A stretch of DNA of 64,000 nt, from assembly GCA_963814315.1 (NCBI GenBank), contig CAWFCG010000003.1, positions 1,346,118 to 1,410,117 of the forward strand. Direction: 5' to 3'. A program made the translations under genes and the position numbers. This document shows positions 51,787-60,452 of this stretch, piece by piece (position 1 is the stretch's first letter; every line of letters starts with the position of its first letter). Source of the stretch: JAFMJV01 sp963814315 (GTDB lineage Bacteria > Chloroflexota > Limnocylindria > Limnocylindrales > CSP1-4). The notes under the pieces are model-generated. The model had not been told where the DNA came from. It made no database searches and saw only the letters and a list, made by a program, of their open reading frames with translations.

Positions 51787-52421
51787 CACAGTGTCGGCTC
51801 GATGCGGAAGACGTTGCGCTGCTCGAAGTCCCAGCCGCCGCTGCCGCCGCTGCCGCCGCCCGGGACGAGCAGGTCGAGGGAGCCGTTGAGCGGCGTGACC
51901 CAATCGTGGCGATAGCGGACCGTGACACCGATGTTGTCCACCGTCGAGCGCGGCGGTGACAACGACGGACAGCCGCTCAGCACCGTGCAGCGCTGATCCT
52001 CCGGATAGCCCGCGCTGACCAGCGTGTATGGCACCGCCACCACCGTGCCGTCGGGGTGCGTGCAATCGCTCGACCCGGCGCGCCGCCAGTGCTGCTGCAT
52101 GCCACCGGGCACATTGCCCACCATGGGGGCGTTATCGATGATGACCTCGGAGATGTTGGCGGTCTTGTTGGGCGCACCCATGTCGCGTTCGACCGCGTCG
52201 AGGATGAGGCAGTCGGTGCCGGCGATATTGCCCGCGGTGGCGGCGATGTGCGCACCTTCCTGGGAAGCCCGGTTGACCGCCAGCGAGGCATTGAGCGCCA
52301 GTCCCATCTCCAGCACCGCCATCATCAGCACCATGAGCATGGGGATGACCAGGGCGAACTCGACCAGCGTCTGGCCGGACTGGTCGGCGTGCTTCGCGTC
52401 GGTGTCGGGGAGAGACATCAT
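51786..52421 (-). CDS. TadE-like pseudopilin, first of cassette B
   Basis: 211 residues, identical to the cassette A copy from MMSLPDTDAK onward. The upstream DNA has one extra A relative to cassette A, so any longer N-terminus (for example from 52433) would not be conserved; the start at 52421 is preferred. It follows the aspartic protease gene on the same strand across 169 bp, which probably contains the cassette promoter. Confidence 0.8.
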   Translation of the reverse strand: MMSLPDTDAKHADQSGQTLVEFALVIPMLMVLMMAVLEMGLALNASLAVNRASQEGAHIAATAGNIAGTDCLILDAVERDMGAPNKTANISEVIIDNAPMVGNVPGGMQQHWRRAGSSDCTHPDGTVVAVPYTLVSAGYPEDQRCTVLSGCPSLSPPRSTVDNIGVTVRYRHDWVTPLNGSLDLLVPGGGSGGSGGWDFEQRNVFRIEPTL

Positions 52422-52590
52422 GATGATCGGCATCCATTGCGTCGTCGACGGAGCATGACCGTGGGCCCGTCGGTAGACGGAGAGTAGGCACTCGTTCCCG
52501 ATTGGACAAGAGGTACCGGGGGGGTCCTACAAAAGCTTGGTGACCCATCGCACCGCTTGATGATCGGGCGTGATGGGTCCCCCGAGCGCG

Positions 52591-53886
52591 TTACTCGGGC
52601 TGCTCGCCCAATGGTGCGTAGAAACCGTCCACTGGGGCCACGCTGACAGCCACCGAACCTTCGCCCGCCATGGTCATCTCGAAGGTGGCCGGACCGTCGA
52701 TCAGGCGGCGGCAGAAATCATCGAACGGCGCCCGGGTTACGTCCTGTCCTTCGATGGCCTGGACCCGCGCCCCAAGCTCAAGGCCTTCGTTGCCCGCCAG
52801 GCCTTCGACGTACGAGCCCACGACGAAGCCGTCATCCCAGCCGAGTGCTGCCGACGACGGGACCGACGGCGCGACGTCCGCGATCGGGTCAAGGTAGACC
52901 ACGCCAGCGGGCCAGTCGAGCGTAACGACGAAGCGCGAGAGGTAATCCGTACCGGCATTGCCCTGGCCCTGCGGCATCGACTCGCTGGCGGCGAGCAGGA
53001 GCGAGTCGTCCCCGGTGGTCGCATCGACCCAGCGCGCTTGCGTCAGGACCGGGCCGGCGGCACCGGACCCAAGGACGGCCATCGAGGGGGCATCGTCCAG
53101 GATCGCGATGCCGACATCCTCCAGGTCGGCCGGGTTTGTCGCCAGCCAGCCGTCAGAGCCGGTATCGAGGAGGAACGTCAGGCTCCCCTCCCCGGCCGGC
53201 AACTCGACCAGGGGTGACGGCGAGACGGCCGAAGCGGGCCGGAACTCGAGCACCGTCGCCCCGTCGATGTGGTCGAGGTCATCGGCCGAGGCAGTGATGG
53301 TCAGCGTGTGGGTCGTCGGGTCGATCTGCCAGACCGCCGAGCGCATGAGGCTGGCGCCGATGAAGCCAGCGTCGCTCAGGCAATAGAACGGATTGCCTGG
53401 ATCGATGCGGTCCACCACCGCACCCACGTCGTGAAAGGTCGCGCTCCCGATGGCGAGTCGCGGGACCGCTACGATGTCACTGGTGAGGGTCGCCCCATCG
53501 GCCGAGGAGGTGGCGATGGTGCCGCGTGTGTCACCAGCGAAGACCTCGGCCAGTTCCTCGCTGACGATCGTCGGGGCACCGGTATCGAGGATCATCGGCA
53601 CGGTCCGGCTGTCCTCCCCGAGGGTGACGTCGATGACGATCGCTCCGGCGACATCGCGATACGGCACCGTCACGGGCAGCGTCGCAGGATCCACGACCGA
53701 CGCCACGAGTACTGCGCCGCCCTCATCCTGCTGCTGCTGAGCGACGAAGATCATGGCGGCGATAAGACCGACGACGATGGCGATGATGACTACCGGCATC
53801 AGCAGCGACGTGCGCCAGGCGTCGGCGGGGTCAGGCGGATGCTCGCTGGCCGGCTCGCCAGGCTCGGGCGTTGGCTCCGAACTCAT
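52591..53886 (-). CDS. Membrane-anchored double-DTG aspartic protease with PDZ-like tail
   Basis: 431 residues. A polar N-terminus and one membrane helix (LLMPVVIIAIVVGLIAAMIFVA, ~28-49; part shown) are followed by two retropepsin-like lobes. Their catalytic motifs are MILDTGAPTIVS (D101) and FLLDTGSDGWLA (D241), so one chain could form the two-lobed active site. The end (~350-420) looks like a PDZ domain (LGWDDGFVVGSYVEGL, LGARVQAIEGQDV). It lies directly upstream of cassette B on the same strand, and its 3' end was caught in the cassette duplication. Its start follows the oxidoreductase stop by 2 bp. Confidence 0.82.
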   Translation of the reverse strand: MSSEPTPEPGEPASEHPPDPADAWRTSLLMPVVIIAIVVGLIAAMIFVAQQQQDEGGAVLVASVVDPATLPVTVPYRDVAGAIVIDVTLGEDSRTVPMILDTGAPTIVSEELAEVFAGDTRGTIATSSADGATLTSDIVAVPRLAIGSATFHDVGAVVDRIDPGNPFYCLSDAGFIGASLMRSAVWQIDPTTHTLTITASADDLDHIDGATVLEFRPASAVSPSPLVELPAGEGSLTFLLDTGSDGWLATNPADLEDVGIAILDDAPSMAVLGSGAAGPVLTQARWVDATTGDDSLLLAASESMPQGQGNAGTDYLSRFVVTLDWPAGVVYLDPIADVAPSVPSSAALGWDDGFVVGSYVEGLAGNEGLELGARVQAIEGQDVTRAPFDDFCRRLIDGPATFEMTMAGEGSVAVSVAPVDGFYAPLGEQPE

Positions 53887-53888
53887 CG

Positions 53889-54851
53889 TCAGCCCAGGCT
53901 TACGGGCTCCCCGGTCTCGGCCGATCGATACAGCGCTTCGATGGTGCGCGCCTGGCCCATGGCATCATCACGACCCAGGAGAGGGGCTCGTTCACCACGG
54001 ATGGCCGCGGCCATGTCCTCCAGCTCACACTGGTAGGGGTTCCTGGCCTCCACGCTGATCTCCTCACCATCGAGCAGGAGCACACCGCTCAGGGAGTGCC
54101 ACGGGTCGGGCAGCGCCACCGTACCGCCGCGACCGGTCACCTCCAGCGACTCGCTGAACGAGTCGAACCCGCTGTGGAACGTGGCCACCAACCCTGACGG
54201 GAAACGCAGGTACCCGGTGAAGCGGCGATCGACACCCTGAGCCGTGGCCACCTGCTCGCCGAAGACCAGCTCCGGCTCCTCGCCGGCGATGAGGCGGGCG
54301 CCGGAGACGCAGTAGCAGCCCACGTCCATGAGCGAGCCGCCCCGCAGCTGTGCCGAGACGCGGATGTCCGCATCGTCGAGGAGGCGGTGGCTGAAGGTGG
54401 AGCGCACCTGGACCAATTCGCCGATCCCGGCCGCCAGCTCCACCAGCTTCGCCGCCTGCGGCGTATGGCGCCACATGAACGCCTCCATCAGCACCACGCC
54501 GGCAGCATCGGCCGCGTCCCAGGCCTCCTCGACCTCCTGCGGATAGCGGCTGTAGGGCTTCTCGCACAGCACGTGCTTGCCAGCCTCGATGGCTTTCAGC
54601 GTCCAGGCGTGATGCAGCGCATTCGGCAGTGGGATGTAGATGGCATCCAGATCGGGGTCGGCCAGCAGATCCTCATACGATGCGTGGACCCGGTCGATGC
54701 CATTGGCCTTCGCAAAGGCCTGCCCGGTCGCAGCCGTACGGCTGCCCACCGCGACGATCTCCGCATCGCCGCTGGCGCGAGCCCCCCGGATGAGCTTCTC
54801 GTTGATGCGGGACGTGCCCAGCAGGCCCCAGCGGATCGGCTCGTTGGCCAT
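53889..54851 (-). CDS. Gfo/Idh/MocA-family oxidoreductase
   Basis: 320 residues. The N-terminal Rossmann domain begins IRWGLLGTSRINEKLIRGA, and the family Glu-Lys-Pro motif is HVLCEKPYSR (~95). The C-terminal beta-sheet domain has GGSLMDVGCYCVSGARLI. The family acts on sugars, inositols and related compounds with NAD(P); the substrate is unknown. AGGAGGAA lies a few bases before the ATG at 54851. It is probably co-transcribed with the aspartic protease gene, which begins 2 bp after its stop. Confidence 0.9.
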   Translation of the reverse strand: MANEPIRWGLLGTSRINEKLIRGARASGDAEIVAVGSRTAATGQAFAKANGIDRVHASYEDLLADPDLDAIYIPLPNALHHAWTLKAIEAGKHVLCEKPYSRYPQEVEEAWDAADAAGVVLMEAFMWRHTPQAAKLVELAAGIGELVQVRSTFSHRLLDDADIRVSAQLRGGSLMDVGCYCVSGARLIAGEEPELVFGEQVATAQGVDRRFTGYLRFPSGLVATFHSGFDSFSESLEVTGRGGTVALPDPWHSLSGVLLLDGEEISVEARNPYQCELEDMAAAIRGERAPLLGRDDAMGQARTIEALYRSAETGEPVSLG

Positions 54852-54958
54852 GTCTTCCTCCTGCACCGTGTTGGTGGATGCTCCAAGAACGTACGGTAGC
54901 GGACGGCGGCCGTGCCATACCATGCACACGACCACCCTTTCCGTACCTGTGGGCACCG

Positions 54959-56200
54959 ATGACTGACGACACTTCCACCTCCGGGACCGGGACTCGGCAG
55001 GGCCGGCGCGTCCTGGCAGCCGTATTTTGGCTCTTGGCCAGCTTGGCCATCCTGCTGAGCGGCGTCAGCGTGTGGGCCCACCAGACGCTGTTGACAGCGG
55101 ACGGCTGGGGCGACCTCGTCGGCGAGGTGGCCTCCGACCCGGAGGTCATCGACGGCGTCAGCACGGTGCTCGTCACGCGCCTGTCCGATGCCCTCGAAGT
55201 GGAAAAGCGGGTGGCGGAGGCGGTTCCGGGACCGCTGGACATCGTGGCCGCCACCATCACCGCCAAGGTGGAAGAGCAGGTCGCCGGGTTGGTGGCCTCG
55301 TTCGCCGCTACGGATGCGTTCCAGTCGGCCTTCGTGGAGGCCAACAAGGCCGCACATGACGCTGCCATGCGGGCCATCCGCGGGGGTGACGGTGACGCGC
55401 TCACCTCTGACGCGGGCGCCATCACGCTGAACGTGTTCCCCCTCGTCGAGGGTGTGCTGCACAGCCTCCAGGATGCCGGGCTCATCAACGCCGATCGCGA
55501 GATTCCCGACCTGTCGAGCTTCGAGCCGTCGCCTGACCGGGTGGCCAAGTTGGAGGCCGTGCTGGGGCGAGACCTCCCCGATGACATCGGCACCATCACC
55601 CTGATCGAGTCGGAGCGCCTGGGTAACGTCCAGACCGTGGTCCGCTGGTTCGACCTTGAAACCGGCGTCATGTTGCTGCTGTCCGTCCTCTTCGTAGGGC
55701 TCGCGCTCTGGCTCAGCTCACGGCGCATCCGCATGGTCCTCTGGTTGAGCGTCGGTGCCATCGCTGCGCTCCTGACCGGCCGCGTCCTGGTGCGGATCAT
55801 GCTGGAGGCCATCACGCGGCGACAGGAAGAGCCTGGCGCGCGCGTCCTGGTGAACGCCATCGTCGATGCCGCGCTCGACTCGCTGCTGTCGCTCACCTTC
55901 GCCCTGATGGCGATCGCCGCCGTCGTGGCCATCGCCGCGTGGTATTGGGAGCGACGGAAGACCGGCGAACGGGCGTCAGAGGAGACACCGCCACGCACGC
56001 TTGGCCACTGGGTGCGTGAGAACATGGCGGCCATCCTGGTGGTGGGCCTCGGCCTGATCGTCATCTTCGCGCTGTGGAGCATCGGCGGGCCTGACGTGGC
56101 GCTCATCACGGCGGCGGCGATCGGCCTGCTGCTGGTTGGGGTGAAAGTGCTGGCGGGTGAGGACGATGACATGCCGGCACCGGAGCACCCGGGAGGCTGA
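54959..56200 (+). CDS. Integral membrane protein, unknown function
   Basis: 413 residues. The first helix is at ~20-40 (VLAAVFWLLASLAILLSGVSVWA; part), followed by an extracytoplasmic helical domain to ~230. Five further membrane helices follow (~236-252, 260-275, 310-332, 365-385, 388-403). The middle contains many short helices without Cys. No family is recognised. The ATG has no strong ribosome site. It ends 3 bp before the YedK gene on the same strand, so the two are probably co-transcribed. Confidence 0.72.
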   Translation: MTDDTSTSGTGTRQGRRVLAAVFWLLASLAILLSGVSVWAHQTLLTADGWGDLVGEVASDPEVIDGVSTVLVTRLSDALEVEKRVAEAVPGPLDIVAATITAKVEEQVAGLVASFAATDAFQSAFVEANKAAHDAAMRAIRGGDGDALTSDAGAITLNVFPLVEGVLHSLQDAGLINADREIPDLSSFEPSPDRVAKLEAVLGRDLPDDIGTITLIESERLGNVQTVVRWFDLETGVMLLLSVLFVGLALWLSSRRIRMVLWLSVGAIAALLTGRVLVRIMLEAITRRQEEPGARVLVNAIVDAALDSLLSLTFALMAIAAVVAIAAWYWERRKTGERASEETPPRTLGHWVRENMAAILVVGLGLIVIFALWSIGGPDVALITAAAIGLLLVGVKVLAGEDDDMPAPEHPGG

Positions 56201-56203
56201 GCC

Positions 56204-56917
56204 ATGTGCGGCCGCATGACCCAGACGACCGATCCGGCGGAGGTCGCACGCATCTTCGATGCGCAGTCCGCGATCGACGTTGACGACGACAGCGCGGCGC
56301 CGCGCTACAACGTGGCGCCTACCCAGCCCCTGACGGTGGTGACGCAGCGAGCCGATGAGGGGCGGCTCGTGGAGCAGCATCGCTGGGGCCTGGTGCCGTC
56401 GTTCGCCAAGTCGTTGAAAGACGGCGCCAAGCGCATCAATGCTCGAGCGGAGACGGTGGCCACGAGTCCATCCTTCCGTTCGTCGTTCCGCAAACGTCGC
56501 TGCATCGTGCCGTCGGATGGCTTCTACGAATGGCAGCGTACTGGTGGGCCCAAGCAGCCCTATTTCATCCATCCACCGGAACGGGCCGTGCTGGCGATGG
56601 CGGGCGTGTGGGCGGTGTGGAAGGATCCCGACTCGGGACTGTGGGTACCGTCGGCCGCGGTCATCACCACCGAGGCCAATCGGCTGATGTCATCGATCCA
56701 CGACCGCATGCCGGTGCTGCTGCCACGCGAAGTGTGGGACGACTGGCTGGACCCGGAGCTGGACGATCCAGAGTACCTGCAGTCACTGCTGGAGCCGGCA
56801 CCGGACGATGTCCTGGGCATGTACCCCATCTCGACGCGCGTCAACAACGCGCGCAACCAGGGACCTGAGTTGCTGGAACCGGTACCGGACCCACCCGAGC
56901 TGCGGCTGGAGGGCTAG
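56204..56917 (+). CDS. yedK: HMCES/YedK-type abasic-site DNA-protein crosslink enzyme (SRAP)
   Basis: 237 residues, normal for the SRAP family. The catalytic Cys2 follows the initiator Met (MCGRM) and must be exposed by Met removal. Other conserved residues are N36 in PRYNVAPTQ, E109 in SDGFYEW and H166 in SSIHDRMPV. It forms a stable thiazolidine crosslink to abasic sites in single-stranded DNA and shields them. GGAGG lies eight bases before the ATG. Part of its coding sequence (56734-56800) recurs as a degenerate fragment at about 58430-58490. Confidence 0.93.
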   Translation: MCGRMTQTTDPAEVARIFDAQSAIDVDDDSAAPRYNVAPTQPLTVVTQRADEGRLVEQHRWGLVPSFAKSLKDGAKRINARAETVATSPSFRSSFRKRRCIVPSDGFYEWQRTGGPKQPYFIHPPERAVLAMAGVWAVWKDPDSGLWVPSAAVITTEANRLMSSIHDRMPVLLPREVWDDWLDPELDDPEYLQSLLEPAPDDVLGMYPISTRVNNARNQGPELLEPVPDPPELRLEG

Positions 56918-56940
56918 CGACGCGCCGGCCGAGACCCGGT

Positions 56941-58173
56941 TCACAGGGATAGCCCGGGTTTCCGTTGCCCGTCGCCGAGCGACACGTGCAGGCCGGTGAC
57001 CTCGTTGTCTGCCTGTCGCGGCCACAGCACCCAACCCGCCGCGGTCAGTGACAGCGACGCGCCGAGATAGACCCACAACGGAGGGTTGTCCAGGTAGGGC
57101 GCGATGCTCACCAAGACCAATGAGGCCAGCAGGACACCCCGGATGCCCGTACGGGCTCGGGGCCAGGCCATGGCGGCGAATGGCAGGAGCACGACCAGGT
57201 AGTGCAGCCACAGCGTTCCGGGGATGATCAGCATCGCCACGGTGCCGAGCAGCGCCGCCGCGGGCATGCCGCCCTGCCGCCGGGCGACCCAGATACTGGC
57301 CAGGATGCACACACCTGCCGCGATCAGGGTCGCCACGCGCACGATGGCAACAGCCACAGGCCCCCAGCCTGCCTCGGACACGGCATAGCCCAGGGCCAGG
57401 TCTCCATCGGACCGAGCCGGATCAGTGAACAGGTTCGCCAGGACCAGCGGATACTCGAGCCACGCTCGTGGGGCGAGGAGGAACAGGGTCCCGGTGATGG
57501 CGGTGAGCGTGACCAGCAAGGCCCTCCGCGACTCTCGACTCGAGGCGAGGACGGCCGGGAGCAGCGTGCCGGGCGCCACCTTGAGCAGCGAGATGACCCC
57601 GGCACCAACGCCTGCCCGCGTCCCGCCCATCGCCACAGCGGTCACTCCTAGAGCGACGATCGTTCCGATGTTCCCATTCCAGACCGCATGGCTGACCGGC
57701 TCGAACAGCAGCACTGCCGCGAGGCACCAGATGGCGCGCTCCAGGGACTTGGTGGCTCCACCGATGCCGGTCGCCAGCCACGTGCTCGCGAATACCGCTG
57801 CGTACCCGATGGCGAGCCAGATCACTTTCGCGGCCTCGAGCGGCACGAGCGTCATGGGCGCGAGCGACTGCGCGAAGAACGGCGGGTACAGGTAGCAGTC
57901 GAAGCAGTACGCAACCGCCGGACTAGCCACCTGCATCGTGGCATAGGGAGAGGACCCGGCGAGCATCCGCTCCGCTGCGTGGTAGTAGGCCCCGAAGTCA
58001 AGACCCCAACTCTCGCTTGACTCGAACATGCTCAGCCGCAGAAGGTTCCACGCGACCCCGAACAGCACCAGGATCGTCGCGACGAGCAGACGGAACCGCC
58101 GCGACTCGAAGGTGCGCAGCACTGGCATCGACGCGATCCGGGCAGCCCCGCCACGCGCATCCGAGCCGCTCAT
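56941..58173 (-). CDS. GT87 (DUF2029)-family membrane glycosyltransferase
   Basis: 410 residues with about 10 membrane helices. The first periplasmic loop carries GLDFGAYYHAAERML (~57-71), which resembles YDYQSYANAAERL of the protein at 20902, and CYLYPPFFAQSL follows. It is a GT-C fold enzyme probably using a lipid-linked sugar. The ATG at 58173 is at the end of a possible small upstream frame (ATGA overlap); an ATG at 58128 is an alternative. It converges with yedK. Confidence 0.8.
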   Translation of the reverse strand: MSGSDARGGAARIASMPVLRTFESRRFRLLVATILVLFGVAWNLLRLSMFESSESWGLDFGAYYHAAERMLAGSSPYATMQVASPAVAYCFDCYLYPPFFAQSLAPMTLVPLEAAKVIWLAIGYAAVFASTWLATGIGGATKSLERAIWCLAAVLLFEPVSHAVWNGNIGTIVALGVTAVAMGGTRAGVGAGVISLLKVAPGTLLPAVLASSRESRRALLVTLTAITGTLFLLAPRAWLEYPLVLANLFTDPARSDGDLALGYAVSEAGWGPVAVAIVRVATLIAAGVCILASIWVARRQGGMPAAALLGTVAMLIIPGTLWLHYLVVLLPFAAMAWPRARTGIRGVLLASLVLVSIAPYLDNPPLWVYLGASLSLTAAGWVLWPRQADNEVTGLHVSLGDGQRKPGLSL

Positions 58174-58376
58174 GCGCCGATGCCCATGAGGGCGGCCGGG
58201 CGCAGCAGTCGCAGGCGCTGTGGTCTGCTGTACTCGGTAGTTGCTTGGGCCACGCGGGTACTCATCTCGAACCCGGTCGCGGTCATGACTTCATGCTCGG
58301 TCATCGTCCGCGCGGAGGCCAGCGGGTCGCTCGTCGCACCAGACAGCACCGATGGTACTGTTACCCCACCGGACAT
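58170..58376 (-). CDS. Possible small protein coupled to the GT87 gene
   Basis: An open frame of up to 68 codons ends in TGA overlapping the GT87 ATG (ATGA), the same coupling used elsewhere in this window. An internal ATG at 58304 would give 44 codons. Composition is not clearly protein-like, there is no ribosome site, and no family is recognised. The ATGA overlap is the only positive evidence. Confidence 0.2.
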   Translation of the reverse strand: MSGGVTVPSVLSGATSDPLASARTMTEHEVMTATGFEMSTRVAQATTEYSRPQRLRLLRPAALMGIGA

Positions 58377-58379
58377 CAC

Positions 58380-58515
58380 TCATCCAGACACGATGCCACT
58401 GCCCCGGATGAAGCACATCGACACCGCCGCCGTCCACGACTGGCTCGATCCGGAGTTGGATAGCCCTGAGTACTTGCAGTCGCTCCTGAGCCGGTGGCAC
58501 TGGCGGAGGGGCTGA
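58380..58515 (+). pseudogene. Fragment of a YedK/SRAP gene
   Basis: The plus-strand frame ending at 58515 reads HDWLDPELDSPEYLQSLL, nearly the same as DDWLDPELDDPEYLQSLL in the yedK gene 1.7 kb away (56734-56800). The DNA similarity is clear but imperfect. The rest of the SRAP domain is absent. This is probably the leftover of a duplicate or second SRAP gene. Confidence 0.65.
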
Positions 58516-58536
58516 GTCTGGGCCGGAGAGTGAGAG

Positions 58537-59490
58537 CTAGTTGACCGCGCGGCGAGGGAGTGACTGGACCTCTTGACGCTTGGCCCAGAGCCGGCGCCGG
58601 TTGGACCACAGCCACCTGAAAGCCGGCAGCGACGATCGCTCGCGCAGTAGACAACCGGCGATCACGACACAGTCCCTGAACAGCGTGGGGATGGCCGTGC
58701 GCACGAACTCCGAGCGTGTCTGGTTGTTGATGCGCAGCAGCCAGCGGTTCTTGACCGAGTGGTAGTTGATGACCGGGCTCATCTGGGCGCGGCGCTCGGG
58801 TAGGTTGGACCGTCGGTGGACCGCGACCGCATCGGGCACGTACAGGCAGACCCAGCCCGCGTGCTGCAGTCGCCAGGCCAGGTCCGCATCCTCGCGATAG
58901 GCGAAGAAGTCGGCATCGAAGTAGCCCGTGGAGATGTGCACCGCATCGAGCGCTTCGCGTCGGTAGAAGCCGGCTGCCCCGGTGACGCCGAAGACCAGCT
59001 CCTCGTCCAGGTAGCGCCCTACCGTCGGCTCGCCGGAACCCCGGTCGAAGTGGCGCCCAGAATGTGTGAAGTAGAGACCCACCGAGTCGATGACGACGGA
59101 TGCTTGCAGTTCCGGGCCGTCACCGCGCAGCAGCCGGCCGCTGGCCGAACCCAGCTCTGGTCGGGCATCGAGCCGGTCGGTGAGCACCGCGCAGAAGTCC
59201 GGAGCCAGCCGACAATCGGGATTGAGCGCCAGCACGTAGCGGCCGGAGCTGGCCTCGATGCCCATGTTCATGCCGCCGGCGAAGCCGGTGTTTACTCCTG
59301 GCTCGACGAGCCGCACGCGGTCCCCTAGCGCGCGGACGATCTCCAGCGTACCGTCGGTGGAGCCGTTATCGACCACGATGAGCTCTGTCGATACGCCCTC
59401 CTGGGCCAGCGCCGATGCAAGGCTGTTGCGCAGGTCGCGCTCGCTGGCGTAGGTGACCGTGATGATCGAGACGTCAGGTCCCGGACTCAC
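58537..59490 (-). CDS. Glycosyltransferase family 2
   Basis: 317 residues, GT-A fold. Nucleotide-sugar binding is at VSIITVTYASERDL and VVDNGSTDGT, and the metal motif is in ALNPDCRLAPD. FFAYREDADLAWRLQHAGW resembles the acceptor-side ED motif of rhamnosyltransferase-like enzymes. No membrane helix is seen. The GTG at 59490 overlaps the upstream stop (GTGA), with AGGAG nearby. Last gene of the polysaccharide operon in this window. Confidence 0.9.
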   Translation of the reverse strand: MSPGPDVSIITVTYASERDLRNSLASALAQEGVSTELIVVDNGSTDGTLEIVRALGDRVRLVEPGVNTGFAGGMNMGIEASSGRYVLALNPDCRLAPDFCAVLTDRLDARPELGSASGRLLRGDGPELQASVVIDSVGLYFTHSGRHFDRGSGEPTVGRYLDEELVFGVTGAAGFYRREALDAVHISTGYFDADFFAYREDADLAWRLQHAGWVCLYVPDAVAVHRRSNLPERRAQMSPVINYHSVKNRWLLRINNQTRSEFVRTAIPTLFRDCVVIAGCLLRERSSLPAFRWLWSNRRRLWAKRQEVQSLPRRAVN

Positions 59491-60452
59491 GTGACCTGCT
59501 CCTCGGACACGCCACGCAGCGCCATCGCCACCACGTCGAGGAACCCTCGCAGCTCCCGTGACACCTCCGCGCCAGGGCGGTTGCCCACGAGCGTGACCAC
59601 CGCCCGCATCGTCATGCCCCACGCCAGCAGGCCGCGGTAGGCGAGCACGGCCGGTCTCGAGTAGTGCTTATCACGATAGCGCAGGGCGTTGCGGTAGTAC
59701 ATGCCCCGAAAGCGTCGGCGGCCGAGGGCGGTGGCTGCGACACCACCCACGTGTACAAGGCGGGCCGCCGGCCAGTACTCGATGGGGCCGTGCGCGCGTA
59801 GGCGCAGGCAGAGGTCCACGTCCTCCCAGTAGGCAGGCCAGAAGCGCTCGTCGAAGCCACCGATCGCCTCAAAGACGTGGCGACGGACAGCGAGCGCCGC
59901 GGCAGCAGCCTGCTCGACCTCGAACGGCTGCTCGCGATCCTCATCGAGGTAGCGGCTGCGGCGCCGACAGCGGTTGGATGGGATGACCCGGTCGATGAGC
60001 AGCAGCTCGCGCGCATCGGCACCGATGGTGGGCAGTCGACGCAGCTGGAAGAGCCGCTGCTCCTCACCTGCGGAAGGCACAGCGTCGACAAGCCGAGGCG
60101 CCACGGCGGCCAGGTGCGGACGCTCGACGAAGGCACGGCGTACCTCATCGATCACACCGGCCTCCATGAGGGTGTCAGGATTGAGAAAGAGCAGGATCTC
60201 GCCCTTCGCCACCGCCGCAGCCTGATTGCAGGCCGGCCCGAAGCCCTTGTTGGCGACATTGCTGATGATCGTCGCGCCCGGCCACGCGGCTTCGATGGCG
60301 CCCACCGCATCAGCGCTGGCCTCGTTGACGACGACGATGGTCTCGAGCGAGTCGTCACCACCCGCTATCTCAGCCAGCCGCGCCAACGAGCGCACGGTCA
60401 TTTCCGTATCTCGCCACGAGGCGTAGACCGCTGAGATGGAGGCCGCGCTCAC
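59487..60452 (-). CDS. Glycosyltransferase family 2 (rhamnosyltransferase-like)
   Basis: 321 residues. ISAVYASWRDTEMT and VVVNEASADAV form the donor-binding strands, NKGFGPACNQAA and LLFLNPDTLMEAG follow, and the catalytic-region motif is FWPAYWEDVDLCLRLRAHG. A C-terminal hydrophobic patch (AWGMTMRAVVTLVG) may associate with the membrane. The GTG at 60452 overlaps the upstream stop (GTGA). It probably adds a sugar to a surface polysaccharide. Confidence 0.9.
   Translation of the reverse strand: MSAASISAVYASWRDTEMTVRSLARLAEIAGGDDSLETIVVVNEASADAVGAIEAAWPGATIISNVANKGFGPACNQAAAVAKGEILLFLNPDTLMEAGVIDEVRRAFVERPHLAAVAPRLVDAVPSAGEEQRLFQLRRLPTIGADARELLLIDRVIPSNRCRRRSRYLDEDREQPFEVEQAAAAALAVRRHVFEAIGGFDERFWPAYWEDVDLCLRLRAHGPIEYWPAARLVHVGGVAATALGRRRFRGMYYRNALRYRDKHYSRPAVLAYRGLLAWGMTMRAVVTLVGNRPGAEVSRELRGFLDVVAMALRGVSEEQVT

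Larger units (their letters stand above)
50672..52503. repeat. ~1.83-kb near-identical duplication, copy B
   Basis: Partner of 46834-48664. Beyond 52503 the copies share only short matches, such as AGCTTGGTGACCCATCGCAC at 52534 and 48695. Below 50672 the tadG coding sequences diverge sharply. Confidence 0.95.

Noticed and set aside
54673..56253. 526-codon minus-strand open frame
   Set aside because: It is antisense to the membrane protein at 54959 and is Ser/Thr/Arg-rich, with no hydrophobic or domain pattern.
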